From contig VXAZ01008167.1 in the NCBI GenBank assembly GCA_013399875.1, forward strand, positions 2,508,534-2,572,533: DNA of 64,000 bases, written 5' to 3'. The position numbers and the translations under genes are program-made. The stretch comes from Gymnorhina tibicen (Eukaryota > Chordata > Aves > Passeriformes > Artamidae). The notes under the pieces are model-generated. The model was not told the DNA's origin. It did not search any database and saw only the letters and a program-made list of their open reading frames with translations. Positions 26,901-37,700 of this stretch are shown here, in pieces; position 1 is the stretch's first letter; each line of letters opens with the position of its first letter.

Positions 26901-27590
26901 CGCTCCTATTTCTTGACGGCAGAGCAGGGTGAACATTTAAATGACGCTCATAACAAGCATGAAAAAACCCCAGCACTGAGGCTTCAACGTTGAGATGCTG
27001 AGACTGTATAATCTCTTCTGCTGCATTATTTTGCTCCTCTCCTTCCACCAATTTTGTTTTCATATTATTTCCCTCACTCCAAATTCTTCCCCTCATCCTT
27101 ACCTCATTTCTTAAACCAAGTCTCCCTTGGCAGATTTCTGCAGTCAGAGTTCTGCGCTTACTTGATGTAACGAGTGGCTGGGGAAAACCTCTACTAACGC
27201 TCCCAAACAAAACTCACCCTTCATCTTCCCTCTAAAGATCCCAACAGTCACACATTTTTTCTACTGCAACAACCGACAGCACTGAAAACATCAAGAAGTA
27301 CCACAGCAACATTTAAGTTCAGACAACTGCTTTACGCACTAATCTTTAAGACGCCAGAGCAGGAAAGCTTTCTGTAACTAGCTCAACACAAGGGCAAAGT
27401 CCCACAATTAAAAGACCAGATTACATGCATACCAACGCCTCTGGCTCCCGTGGATTTGGGCGGGTGGTGCTGCCCCGTCCCTGATGCTCTCTCATAGGCA
27501 TACAGAAAAAAAAGAAGCAAAAAAAAAAAAAAGGAACATAAAAAGAAAAAAGGATAAAAAACAGGGGATAGGGTGTGGAGTGTGGACGAT

Positions 27591-27594
27591 TTAC
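27591..27594 (-). other. ASAP1: Splice donor of the ASAP1 exon
   Basis: On the minus strand the coding sequence GAA GAG runs directly into gtaaatcg, matching the vertebrate 5' splice consensus (AG|GTRA). The open frame continues past it for about 58 codons into low-complexity pyrimidine-rich sequence that resembles no ASAP protein. This supports splicing here rather than readthrough. Confidence 0.9.
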
Positions 27595-27720
27595 CTCTTC
27601 CAGCAGCGTGACCGTGTTCCTGCAGTTCTGCAAGCGGGTGGTGAAGCTGGAGGTGGTCGGGGAGTTGTAATCCTCTGTGGTCTCCGCGATGAACTCCGAC
27701 ACGGTGATCTGGTCCGGCAT
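27595..27720 (-). CDS. ASAP1: ASAP1 N-terminal coding exon (partial gene; Arf GTPase-activating protein)
   Basis: This exon encodes the first 42 residues of ASAP1, a multidomain Arf GAP (BAR, PH, ArfGAP, ankyrin, proline-rich, SH3) that acts on Arf GTPases at membranes, focal adhesions and podosomes. Read on the minus strand, ATG at 27720-27718 opens MPDQITVSEFIAETTEDYNS and the exon ends ...NTVTLLEE. This is nearly identical to the ASAP1 N-terminus I know, apart from Thr for Ser at residue 6. ASAP2 has a related but clearly different start (VAETHEDYKAPTASS), so ASAP1 fits better. The exon ends exactly at GAG followed by gtaaat, a good donor in phase 0, and the vertebrate protein continues ALDQD from the next exon, which is not in this window. 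The start has A at -3. The longer mammalian isoform has about 20 extra residues (MRSSASRLSS...) from an upstream exon, which I did not find here. The rest of the gene lies beyond position 1. Confidence 0.93.
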
Positions 27721-28000
27721 GATCCTGCCCCACCGGTAAAGCCCAGGAGGAGCCGGGCACACAGATCCGGAGAGAGGGGAAGCCAAGTTTCGAGGGGGAA
27801 GGTGGGCGGAAAAAATAAGAAAACGAAAAAAAAAAAGCAGAGGGAAGAAGATGTTAACAGCCAGCAGAGACACGCAGCATCAAAGCAGCGGAGCCGCAGA
27901 GGGAGGCTGAGGCTTCGCCCTCTACATCCAGCCTCTCCCCGGCCACCCCCTCCTCCTCCTCCGGGCAGGAGGTGAAGGGGGAGAGGCCCCCGCACGGCGC
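27721..28000 (-). other. ASAP1: Probable ASAP1 5' leader (5' UTR)
   Basis: Between the dense island and the MPDQ start codon the minus strand is pyrimidine-rich: a T-rich run at about 27815-27837, then C/T-rich sequence to about 27760. It holds two upstream ATGs, one at 27880 opening an 8-codon uORF and one at 27927 followed at once by TAG. The main frame is open back to a TGA at 27882-27880, but there is no in-frame ATG in that stretch, so MPDQ is the natural start. If an upstream exon is used instead, a possible acceptor lies at ggggcag just before GATCATG (27721-27730), but its pyrimidine tract is poor. The 5' end of the leader is not defined by sequence alone. Confidence 0.55.
27854..27880 (-). 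other. Upstream ORF in the ASAP1 leader (8 codons plus stop)
   Basis: ATG CTG CGT GTC TCT GCT GGC TGT TAA on the minus strand encodes MLRVSAGC. It is out of frame with the main start and ends 133 nt upstream of it, so reinitiation would be needed after its translation. It is a regulatory candidate only if the transcript starts to the right of 27880. Confidence 0.45.
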
Positions 28001-28156
28001 CCCTCGCTCGGCCCCGCCGGTGGGGAGCGCTCCCGCGGCCGCCTCCGAGCAGCCCAGCCCGGCCCCNGCGGCGGGGCCGCGGGGCCGCGCTGACGGGCAC
28101 CGCTGACGGGCACGCGCCGCCCGCCGCCGCTACGCGCGACAACGAGGAAGCGGCGC

Positions 28157-28168
28157 CGCGCAGGCGCA
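28157..28168. promoter_or_regulatory. NRF1-like promoter site
   Basis: CGCGCAGGCGCA differs slightly from the NRF1 palindrome consensus (YGCGCAYGCGCR). It lies in the densest part of the CpG island about 440 bp upstream of the ASAP1 start codon, a usual setting for NRF1 in housekeeping-type promoters. Assignment is by motif only. Confidence 0.4.
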
Positions 28169-28550
28169 GCCGCCGCTCCCCTCCCCCGGCCCCGCGCTTG
28201 CTGCCGGGGGGAGGTTGCCACTCGTTCGTTTTCTTATCATAAAAAAGGGCTTTTTGGTGGAAGCTGACAAGGTCGGGGCTTGCTGGGCTGCAGCAGTGTC
28301 CCTAAGCGGGAGAATGAGCTTCCCGTGCTGTCTGGCAGCGGGGAGGGACCCTGCCCGCCCCGGGCTGCGGCTCCGCGCCCGGTCCAGGGAGCCCCCAGGG
28401 CGAGTCAGAGCAGGGGGGTCTCTCGCTTCTTTTTTCCTTTCTTAAGTCCGTCACAGCCCGTCGGAGCCCCATCCGCCGATGATGTAGACCCGAGAATTCG
28501 TGCAGCCAATGCTGAGGGAGCCATCCCTCTCGGCAGTCTGTCTGCATAGG

Positions 28551-31500
28551 TTTTTACGCTCCTTAGACTTAGTTAATTTTTAAGAAGTCCTGCTGTGATT
28601 CAGAGAAGCTCTTGAAGCTGCTACTGCCGATTTTGCGTTACTAGTTCTGTTTCTGAGCCTTTCCAGAGCAGAGCTCTCTGAGTGCTGCCATGACCGGGTC
28701 GCACAGCCCAGCGCGGTGTCCCAGCAGCAGCGCTGGCCCGAGACCTGAACCGCGGCTTTACAGCCCTGTGTCCTCTCACAAGCAGTATTTCTGAATAGTT
28801 AACACACCCTTTATCCATTATTGCAGCATGTAACTCAGGGAACTGACAGACAGCTCTAATGATTTTTTTTTTTTTTAAGCTTAGGTTTGAGCATCCATAT
28901 GTTCCTTTCTAAAGAAGGCTAAGTCTCAGGAGGCTCAAGTAATTGTGGTCATCTGCTGCATCGGTGTGATTTATTTAGTCATACTGTGGGATTTCCTCCT
29001 CCTTGTATCTGGGATTCTCTCCACACAAGCTGGGCCATTCAGAAATGATCAAATCTGAACAACTGAAAATGAGCAATATTATATGGCTGTATCCATTTCA
29101 AAAGATTTTATGGTCTCTCTATAAGTACCTACTGCATTACAATGCAGTTAGGCTTGTACATGGTTTTCTATATAATTCTAATAAAATGCCTGTGCAACTC
29201 AAAAATAGTTGACAGTGTCAACTAAAAACTGCAATGCCTGAGTAAGAATAAAAAGGAGACACTTGATTTGAGTATACCCATAAAAAAATTATTTGCATGC
29301 AGTTCTGCCAGCAAAAATATGACCAATACTCCTGAGCAATGGTCCTGCCTGAACATGTTTCTTTGATTTCATTGCCTTAGTAGAAGCCCTCCATATGGCC
29401 ATGTGATTGCTGCTGCTGCTGCTGCTTCACGTGATCTAGCTTTCTGGCACAAAGGCTCTGAGCTCGTACAGATGATTGCTAAACGTCATGAGACTCTGAA
29501 AGGTAGAGTAGGCAAGAGGAGGAGGAAGCCAAGAAAAGAACTGTGTGGGAGTTGCACTGAAAAATGGATTTGGGAAAAAAAAAAAAGAAGCGCTGAAGAA
29601 GCGATGGGAGGGGTAGGAAGAAAATCAGTTGAGGATCATGTTCATAAGAGCAGTGGAGGAGGAAGAGAGACCAAGAAAATAAAAATGGCTGGTCACATCA
29701 AAAGCAGTATGGAAAGGAGAGTGAAGGACTGGCTGGGGGGCTGGACCAGGGAAGAGCAGTTGGGTAGCATCCAAAAGAACTGTTTCAGCGGGCCTAGCCT
29801 GCTTGGAAACTGGATTGGTGAGGGATATGGCCGGAGGGCCAAACAGGGTCTCTGTGGTCATCCCCTGTTATTTCCTGAAGAACATCAATCATGGGCTGTC
29901 ACACTGCTGTTCCTGGGCCAGACCTGTGGTCTGCAGGTCAGCCACAGTGTTCATGTTAGGAAGAGTCCTGATCCCTCACTGGCAGATTTCAAGTGAGGAT
30001 AAATCCATCACACTGATGGACAAACTGGTTTAATTAATTGGGTACTCTCACTGTTCGGGTTGAATTGTTCCTCTTCAGGCTGAAGTTATTGAGCTTGCCC
30101 ATTAATCTCTGGATTGTAAAATAACCTCATCTGCTGTCCCAAGCAAATTCTACCATATGGAGTGCGGACAGGAGCTGAACATACTGCTAAAGACATAATT
30201 ATTTTAATACTATTTTGTGAAAATTAAAACTACAGAATTGAAGAGCATGTTCAACTAAGAAAGGAGTAGACAGGCCAGGGAAACTGCAGCAGTGAAGAGT
30301 GACAGGAGTGAAGGCAGAGCAGAGAGTAACTGCAGCTGAGGTTCTGTGTTTCCTCATGAGGAAAAAAGTCATCTTTTAAAAAGACATATTAAATATGTAA
30401 AAAATAAAATGAATGCAGAAGAATACTGGTAAATAAAGAGAATGGCACAAGGCCTAAAAACGAAAAAGGAAGATCATAATTGCCTTTTGGTCTCTTTTTG
30501 ACAGTTCTGAAATTGTTTACTCTGCCAAAGAGAATACAGTGCTCTGTTTTGCTGCTTAGAAGCAGCATTTCCCCTTCCCCTATTCAAATGTTAGTAGAGA
30601 AAATAGCCCTATAGGCATGACCTCTTTAGGCTTGGATTATTTTCACTTAAATTCACTGGAAGTGAGATTAGTTAATTAATGTGATGGTAATAAAAATAAA
30701 TGGTACAAGCTGCCTGTAAAAATGTGCTTAGGTTTAAACTAGTCAAATTATGTAAGTATTTCAAATAGCATTTAGCGAATTTCAGATTTAACCATGTTTC
30801 CTGTTTTGAATTGCGATCAGTATCTGAGATTCAATTCTAAATTTGTAAGATGCACCTCTCTATAAATTGTCACTAACTGAAATCACTGTTTCACTTCACA
30901 AATGTCAAAGAATAATCATCGGAGTGTGAAAGTTATATTTCACAGCGTCTGCTGTAACGCTGTCTTAGTCTGTGCTAGATTCTGGGGGAGGCTGTGCCAT
31001 GGCCTTTTTCTCATGGAAGGTTTGCCAATGAAGTTATGCTTATCTCACTCCTCCTGGTATTCTGAAGTGAAACACATCTCTGTGTCCATCCTGGACAAGC
31101 TAGTGCCAGTGAGGATCAGGCGAGCAGCACTGGAAAGCACGCTCCTTACTGCTGATGCATTGCAATCAAGGAAGTTGTTCTGTCTTGCCATCCCACCCAG
31201 TGATTCAGTCTACAAATCTATTTGATTCCCTGGCTTTTATTGTGATTGCCAACAGAAGAGTTAATTATAGCAAATTGACAATAATTCTGCAGTAGTGGTG
31301 ATAGTCACCATGCTTAGGGAGAGGCCAAGAAACATAGCAATGACAGCACAAACTACCAACACAGGTGTTGTGCAATAAACTGAATAGCAACGGAAGTATT
31401 TTTCATTTTATAGTATTCTAGACAGCTTATATTTAGATTGAGGTTATCAGTTCACTCACAGGAGCTGAGCAGGAGTGAACAGGTGATGATGTTGTCATCA

Positions 31501-34295
31501 CTGTGAACTTTGCAGCATGACCAGTATGTGCCAGAGGTGAAGAGCTACATGGCACTTGCACAGCTCTTCACATCACCAATGCAATTAACTGTGAAACCAC
31601 ACAGCTGTGAAGTACAGAACAGCAAGATTATCTTTCCACTATAGATAAGGAGCCAGATAGATGAGCTTGTGGCCCTGCTGTGTTTGTGGCTGTCTAGCTT
31701 TAGTCATGCAAAGTCAGCTCTTCAGGGTATCAACACCTCATCTAGGCTGAAGCTGGTGGTGGATCTCCTGTGGGATATGATTATGCTGCCTGCAGAGAGC
31801 AGCCCCAGGACCCACCCTGAGGTCACACTTCTCTGCTGCATAGGAAGCAAACTCACGGATGCAAACTCAGGTGTGGTGCTGCTTGGTTTTTGGAAATGAG
31901 CTTGACCCAAGTCCCTGGCTGTGCACCAAATGTGTTGTCAAGCATGCTCAGACAAGCTGCCTCCAGGGCCATTTGCAACCTGACCATGTGGCGGTGAAGT
32001 GAGTTGTTAGCTGGAGAAGGAAATCACTGTGCACATTGCTGCTGTGCAGATGAATCCTTTTGATTAGTACAGGTGTAATCATGACAGGATCTCACATGTC
32101 AAATTTAGGGTTTTTTGATTATCAAGTATGAACATGATGATGCCTTTTTGCAAATACAGGTTTACAACTACACTCATTTTTTGACTTTCAAGGTTCTCAT
32201 CTTGGCTATTACTGCTGATAAAAGTGGTGATTTTATGATATAATAAACAATAGTATTTAATTAAAACATCAAATCATTGAAATACACATGCTTTTCTTAG
32301 TAAACTGTATAGTTGTTCTTTTTATGCTCCTTAGCATCTTCACAAACATGGAGAGTGTCACCAGCTCAGCAGCAAATAGCAACAGAAGTAGTGGTGTGTT
32401 AAAATTCATCAGAAAAATATCCTTAGGCTATGTTTTCTACCGTACCGCTATCCTGAATACGGTTGTGGTTTGGTGTTAGATTCATCCATTTCAGCTAAAC
32501 ACAGCAGTCAGCAGTACTTCCCATGCTTCTCCTGATCCTTACTCACTTTATGAGATCACTGTTATGACATAAGACAGTCATGGCAGTTGATAACTGATAA
32601 AGCTGATTGGAGATTCCCCAAGGAAACATCTAACATCTATATGGTAAATTGGTGCTACATTTTATAGTTTTATTTTCAGATAACTTCTGACAAAATTAAT
32701 GGAAAGGCTTATTTAAATTTATGGCCATAAGTACTAGAATATCCACAAATATTTCTGAACATCAGTTCTTCTCATTTGAGTTGGATGCTGGGTTTAAAGG
32801 ATAAAAGAAGCTTCAAATCAACAAGAATCTCAGCAGGATGACTTATGCTTTTGGTTTTGGAATATCTCATGTGCTGAACCTCAGTAAACTTTTTCTGTTA
32901 ATGGAACTCTCATAGTTTTGTTTTGCAAAACAAAACCATCCCATTTAGGTAAGGACAAGTAACATCATCACTTTGTACTTCAGCGGGAAATGTTTAGTCA
33001 GGAGGCATTTCACCTCCAGGAGCTGTGTCCTCTCAGAGGACAGTCCCGATGGCTGACTGAGCCTTGTACAAAATGTAACAACTATGTAGTTTAACCTGCA
33101 GCATGTTTACACATTTAATATCACATAAGCGCATGATGTACTCACAGGAAGAGGCAAAGTCTATTTTAAACACTGAAGCCTACATCACACATTGTGACTG
33201 GTGCTAATTTGCTTGAAGGGAACTTACATGGTAAACTGCAGACTGTTTCTGCTTGAGAAAGAAGGCTGTTGACTTTGACATTTGCAAACAAACCTTTGAA
33301 ATGATTGTGTTATTGGGACAGAATAGTCAGGTAACTTTCCAGTAAAAGAAAACTTCTTGTCTATGTCACACTGCTGAACATGAGGAAGACCAAAATCCAG
33401 GTCCAGCAAACATGCTGATTGCAATTCCGTGATTTTTAAGGGACAGTATCTACCAGTGTGGCTTATGAACTACATGAGCTGTGTCAACAATTTGTGTTGC
33501 TGCTGTGACTTTTTGAATGCAAGAATCAGCTGATTTCAATTTTAATATTGGCATCTCCCAGCATTTGTCTTCATCTGGTATTTAAAATGAGATAGCAACT
33601 GTCTCAGAAACTACAGTGTTATTTTAAAAACCTTTTAGCACTTACAATAGTGGCTTAAACAGAAGGTTCTTTTTGCATTCTTTCAATATTAAAATGATAG
33701 CTAAAAGAGAGCCCATTGTGTTCTCGTTATAAATGACATTTTAGTAGCATTAAGATCTTGTGCTTTTAACGCTATGTGGACAAAATGAAAAAATATTAAA
33801 TCAAAACATCAGAAATATTTTGCTGAATTATATATTTTGCATCTTATTTACTTGAATATCCTGGGCGAGTAGCTTGGCTGAATGATAAGTAAGCTCAAAT
33901 AACCATCTCAAAGGACAGCTGAAAATAACAGCATTGAAAATGAAGTGCAGCATTGAGTTACACAAGATGAAGCTGACTAATCTGCTGATTCAGTTTTGCC
34001 TTTGTTTTTTGGTTTTGTCATGCAAGATCAAGAGTCAAGCAGACAAACGTAATGGCATTCCAGGCTCCCAGTAACAACAACAAGCAATGGGCTGTTCCCC
34101 TGCAACCTTTGCATTCTCCAAAGAGAAAACAGCAAAATGCTCACCTGCAGCAAGAGGCAGCAGGCTCAGGACAGACATGCTCTCTTTCTTGTTACAGATG
34201 TACTGAATTTGGCATTTCTATTTCACAGAGGTTTTTTGTTAGAGGTGCTCATTTAAGAAACCTTACTTCAGTTCATAGGAAGTGTAATAATGCAT
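28551..34295. other. Upstream flank of ASAP1, no gene recognised
   Basis: After the CpG island fades the sequence becomes AT-rich with scattered GC-richer patches (29420-29980, 31440-31980). The stretch 29403-29996 is open in one forward frame, but its first codon is GTG and its product is a compositionally biased Lys/Arg/Gly-rich sequence of no known family. A (GCT)6 run lies at 29409-29426. A 10-bp inverted repeat is at 31537-31546 and 31562-31571. No RNA gene or repeat family was recognised. Confidence 0.5.
29409..29426. repeat. (GCT)6 trinucleotide repeat
   Basis: Six perfect GCT units (CAG-class on the other strand) about 1.3 kb upstream of the densest part of the CpG island. Short, with no sign that it is coding. 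Confidence 0.9.
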
Positions 34296-34733
34296 ATTAA
34301 GGGTCTGGAGGGTAAGCCATACAAGGAGTGACTGAGGTCACTTGGATTTTTTAGCCTGAGGAGGAGGAGACTGAGGGAGACCTCATTGTGGTCTTCAACA
34401 TCCTCATGAGGGGAAGAGGAGGGGCAGACACTGATCTCTTCTTTCTAGTGCCCAGAGACCTGACCCAAGGGAATGGCCTGAAGCTGTGTCAGGGGAGGTT
34501 TAGGTTGGATATCAGGAAATAGTTTTTCCCCCAGAGGGTGGCTGGGCACTGGAACAGGCTACCCAGGGAAGGGATCACAGCACCAGCCTGACAGAGTTCA
34601 AGAAGCATTTGGACAATGCTCTCAAGCACATGATGTTATTCTTGGGGATGGTCCTATGCAGAGCCTGGAGTTGGACTCAGTGATATTGTGGGTCCCTTCC
34701 AACTCAGGATATTTTATGATTCGTGATTCTGTG
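34296..34733 (+). mobile_element. CR1 LINE 3' segment, forward
   Basis: About 440 bp matching CR1 from 'tagcctgaggaggaggagac' through 'gagacctcattgtggtcttc', 'gaggtttaggttggatatca', 'gcactggaacaggctaccca' and 'gtcccttccaactcaggata', ending in 'tttatgattcgtgattctgt'. The 'ggacaatgctctcaagcaca' block marks the subfamily whose tail reads 'gagttggactcagtgat', different from the tails at 13042 and 57616. It is 5'-truncated and non-coding. Confidence 0.95.
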
Positions 34734-37700
34734 TGTCAGGAGACAACAGATTCAAATACAGCTCTTACAACATCTACAGAATATAAAAGCATAGCAGTAT
34801 ATTCTTCTATAAGGACTGGTTTTTGGACAGTCCAAAGATATCAAACTCTTAAGGGTGCTGATGGATAAGAAAACTTTCACAAAGCCACTCGCAAATTTAA
34901 CCCTTGCCCAAGTCAAAATATGAGCCTGCTTGTTACTCACAGAGATGGTCAGGCAAGAACTGCTGACCCTGAGGGAGGTGGCGTTCCAGCAGTAGCCACC
35001 ATCACTGCATTGGTGAGGTTGAAGAACAGCACAGGGAGACCTGTGCATGGTTATCTTTGCCTTCCTGACACTGAGCAAATCCTTGAAAGATTGTTGGGAA
35101 GGGCACTGCAGACACATTGGCATGAGAGCAGGCTGTGCCAGTGGGATTGCAAAGGACAAGATGAAGCCAATATGTCATGAAGGGATACTCTGATTGCAAC
35201 AAGAGAAATAAGAGTCCTTCCAAAGCAGGAGTCATAGTAGTTGAATGCTTTTTTTTTTTTTTTGAATATGAGAAATAGCAATGACTAAAATCAGAGCGGG
35301 ATGCTGCAGAAATGAACATGTTGCAGGGCAGCTGGCATAGCAGGCTATCCAAAATAAAAAGAGAATGAAATAAAGCCTCAACCCACATTGCAAACATTTC
35401 AATATTTTCTCTTTCCCTCTGGAAACGATATGGCTATGTCATTACCAGGCACATCTCTGGTTCTACCGAAGCTGCTAAATGTATGCTGATGGCAGCATGC
35501 AGCCTGTTGCCTGCAGTGAAGATGAGGGTTCAGACTGAAATGAACCTATGAAGAAGTGTGAGAATTAAATAAAGGCTCTGTAGACCTGGGATCATGTCCT
35601 TGAGCTGCCATGCATGGCTCTGACATGGCAGCTGATCTCTGTGTGAGTTTCTCTATCTGTGGAATCCAGACAATTACATTTATATTTCTAGGGGAAAGCA
35701 TACTGGGCTTTTTCAGCTGAATACTGCCATATCAGAACTAAGTATTTTTAATATACATTTTATTGTAAGAGTTTCAGAAAATAGCTGAGGGATGAGAAGG
35801 ACTCTCAGGCCAAACAATTTTGTCAGCACCTTTTTGGACAGACAAAAAGGTTTGGCAGGTAAAATGAAAGGATTTCTTTATAGTAGTTAATGCTGTGAAA
35901 ATATAAATCAGAAAGATCTGGGTTTGTGAGGGGCTTCTCCCTCTATATTATAGTTTTATTAGCATTACTTTGTGGGAAAAGTGGGACTAAGACCCCCATG
36001 ATCGTAAACAGAAGTAATTCATGGCTTTGCACAAGATTTGCTGAGACACGGTTTGCAGACGTGAATGTGTATGGGCCTACTGAGTTGAAGTTTAAATGCT
36101 GGCTTACAGTGTTGACTGAGCATTCTTTATTTCTCAATTTCGTAAATAGCATCTCATTAGAGAAAGGCTGGAAATAAATCTGCAGATGCTGGATGTTATA
36201 AAAAAGGTCCTTGCAACCACTGAACTTGGTAGCACATATGTGTTTCCATTATATAAGCTACTATTTTCAAGGATACATCACTTGGCCAGACTCTAGACTT
36301 GAAAGTAGCGTAAGAAATTTTCAATTCAGGAGTGATGCCTCTTGGGTTTTATTTTGTCTGTATTTATTTTATTTGTACATTTGTTTGTTTTATTAAGGAA
36401 ATCAGTATTTTTAACAATACATAAGATCTGAAATAATTTTATGCATATCTCCTTTATGCTCAAGCAAAATTACTCATGTTTAAAATTATGGTTTCCAGAT
36501 TTTATTAATGTAGATGTTTGAATGTTGAAGTTGTGGGGTTCTGTTAAAACCTAGGATGACAGATAACCATTTGGAAGCTTTTGAAAACTAGTCCTGTTGT
36601 GTGAACCAAATTTCTGTGGGACCAGTGTTCACATGGTGCTAAATGAAATTAAAAAGTGCAGAATTTCAGTCTAGAGGTCCATCACAGCAGCTCCTTTTGC
36701 TGATTACTCATTTGCTTCTACTTATAAGCACTGAATTTGAGCTTGCAGCTTCCTAAGTTAACTGGCTCTCTACTGACTACTGTAGAGGGTGACCATCTGC
36801 TCATCTGTTCTGCCTCTAAGGGTTTTTTTTAAAGCAATGCGGATCCCAGAAAATTTGAAAGAGCGGCAGGAAAGATGTCAAAAATCTTCAGTTCCTAAAA
36901 GTTTTGTGGCAAAATAAAAATGAGCAGAGGAAAAATATGTTTCTTGCCCTTATGACTAGGAAAGGCTCACTGTCACCTTGTTCTTTGTCGAGATAATCAG
37001 TGTGGGAGAAAGATCCTGTAAGTGTCCCAGTCATGGGAAAAGTTTCAGTGATGGTTTGCACCTCCTCAGGAGCTTCAGTCAAGACACAGATCTGTAGAAA
37101 ATTTGGTTTCCTTAATTTCAGGTATGTTAGCACAACTTATTTTCTTGTTGGTGGTTGTGTTTTATTTTATTTCTTCAAGAAATTATAGGAGCAGTAGGAC
37201 ATAAAAATATAAGTGCCATTTAAAAATCAAATAGGAATGTCCAGCTTAATAGCTTCATATTTTTTAAAATACTGTTGCTTGACTTCTGAACTCTTGCTTA
37301 TTTAAGACTTTGTGGACTTAAAAAGGAAAAATATGTGTAGCCATGTGACAAAGCAAATGCACCAAAGGAGGATTTATTCAGTTTTGAGAAGATCAGCAGC
37401 AGTGATTCACCCTCTTGGCTGGTCTGAAGTGCAATATGGTCAACTGATTCCCCCGGGGAGGAAGGAAAGATGAAAGTCCCACACTGCTGTGTGGTCACAC
37501 AGGGAGCAGTGACCTGTGCCAGGGTAGATCCAGCCAGTGCATCCAGTACAAAGAAAACTTCAGCCTTAACCATCAGTATTGTTGTTGTAGGGGATTCAAG
37601 TCAGGCAATCCAAATGTAGCTTTTGGTGGTTCAGTGAAAGAGAGTGAAAACTTTAAAACAAGAGAACTCACCATCCAGAGACTAAATAAACAAAAGCATA

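Larger units (their letters stand above)
1..27590 (-). other. ASAP1: 5' part of the first coding intron of ASAP1
   Basis: Everything left of the donor at 27594 is interpreted as intron, because the next ASAP1 residues (ALDQD...KVKKSVKA) are not encoded anywhere on the minus strand here. ASAP1 is known for very long 5' introns in vertebrates. The sequence is AT-rich, with stop codons in all frames at short intervals. Apart from the CR1 remnants and simple repeats listed separately, I see no RNA gene or conserved exon. Stretches 893-10654, 13043-17084, 19881-23605 and 23979-27590 hold only A-rich or T-rich low complexity and unassigned sequence. Confidence 0.8.
27600..28500 (-). promoter_or_regulatory. 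CpG island and probable ASAP1 promoter
   Basis: This is the only strongly CpG-dense block in the window. It is densest at 27940-28210, where sequence is mostly G and C with very frequent CpG, and the density falls off by about 28500. It directly precedes and overlaps the ASAP1 exon, so the transcription start is probably near 27900-28200, reading leftward. Visible motifs include several GC boxes, an NRF1-like site at 28157-28168 (CGCGCAGGCGCA) and an ETS-like core (GAGGAAGC) near 28144-28151. I see no TATA box, as expected for a CpG-island promoter. Position 28067 is an N, so the base there was not resolved. Islands like this are often bidirectional, so a divergent transcript to the right is possible. 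The exact start site is inference. Confidence 0.8.

Noticed and set aside
27421..27594. Open frame continuing past the ASAP1 exon
   Set aside because: Sequence after the donor encodes Phe-rich low complexity (a long T run) unlike ASAP1, so it is intron.
27721..27873. 51-codon in-frame N-terminal extension of ASAP1
   Set aside because: The frame is open but has no ATG before the stop at 27880-27882, and the Phe/Leu-rich sequence reflects a pyrimidine tract. Non-AUG initiation is possible but unsupported.
27591..28142. 183-codon minus-strand frame through the CpG island
   Set aside because: It is in a different frame from ASAP1 and its Pro/Arg/Ala/Ser composition is the expected product of GC-rich promoter DNA.
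29403..29996. Forward open frame of 197 codons beginning with an Ala run
   Set aside because: It starts with GTG and the Ala run is only the (GCT)6 repeat. The rest is Lys/Arg/Gly-rich with no recognisable family.
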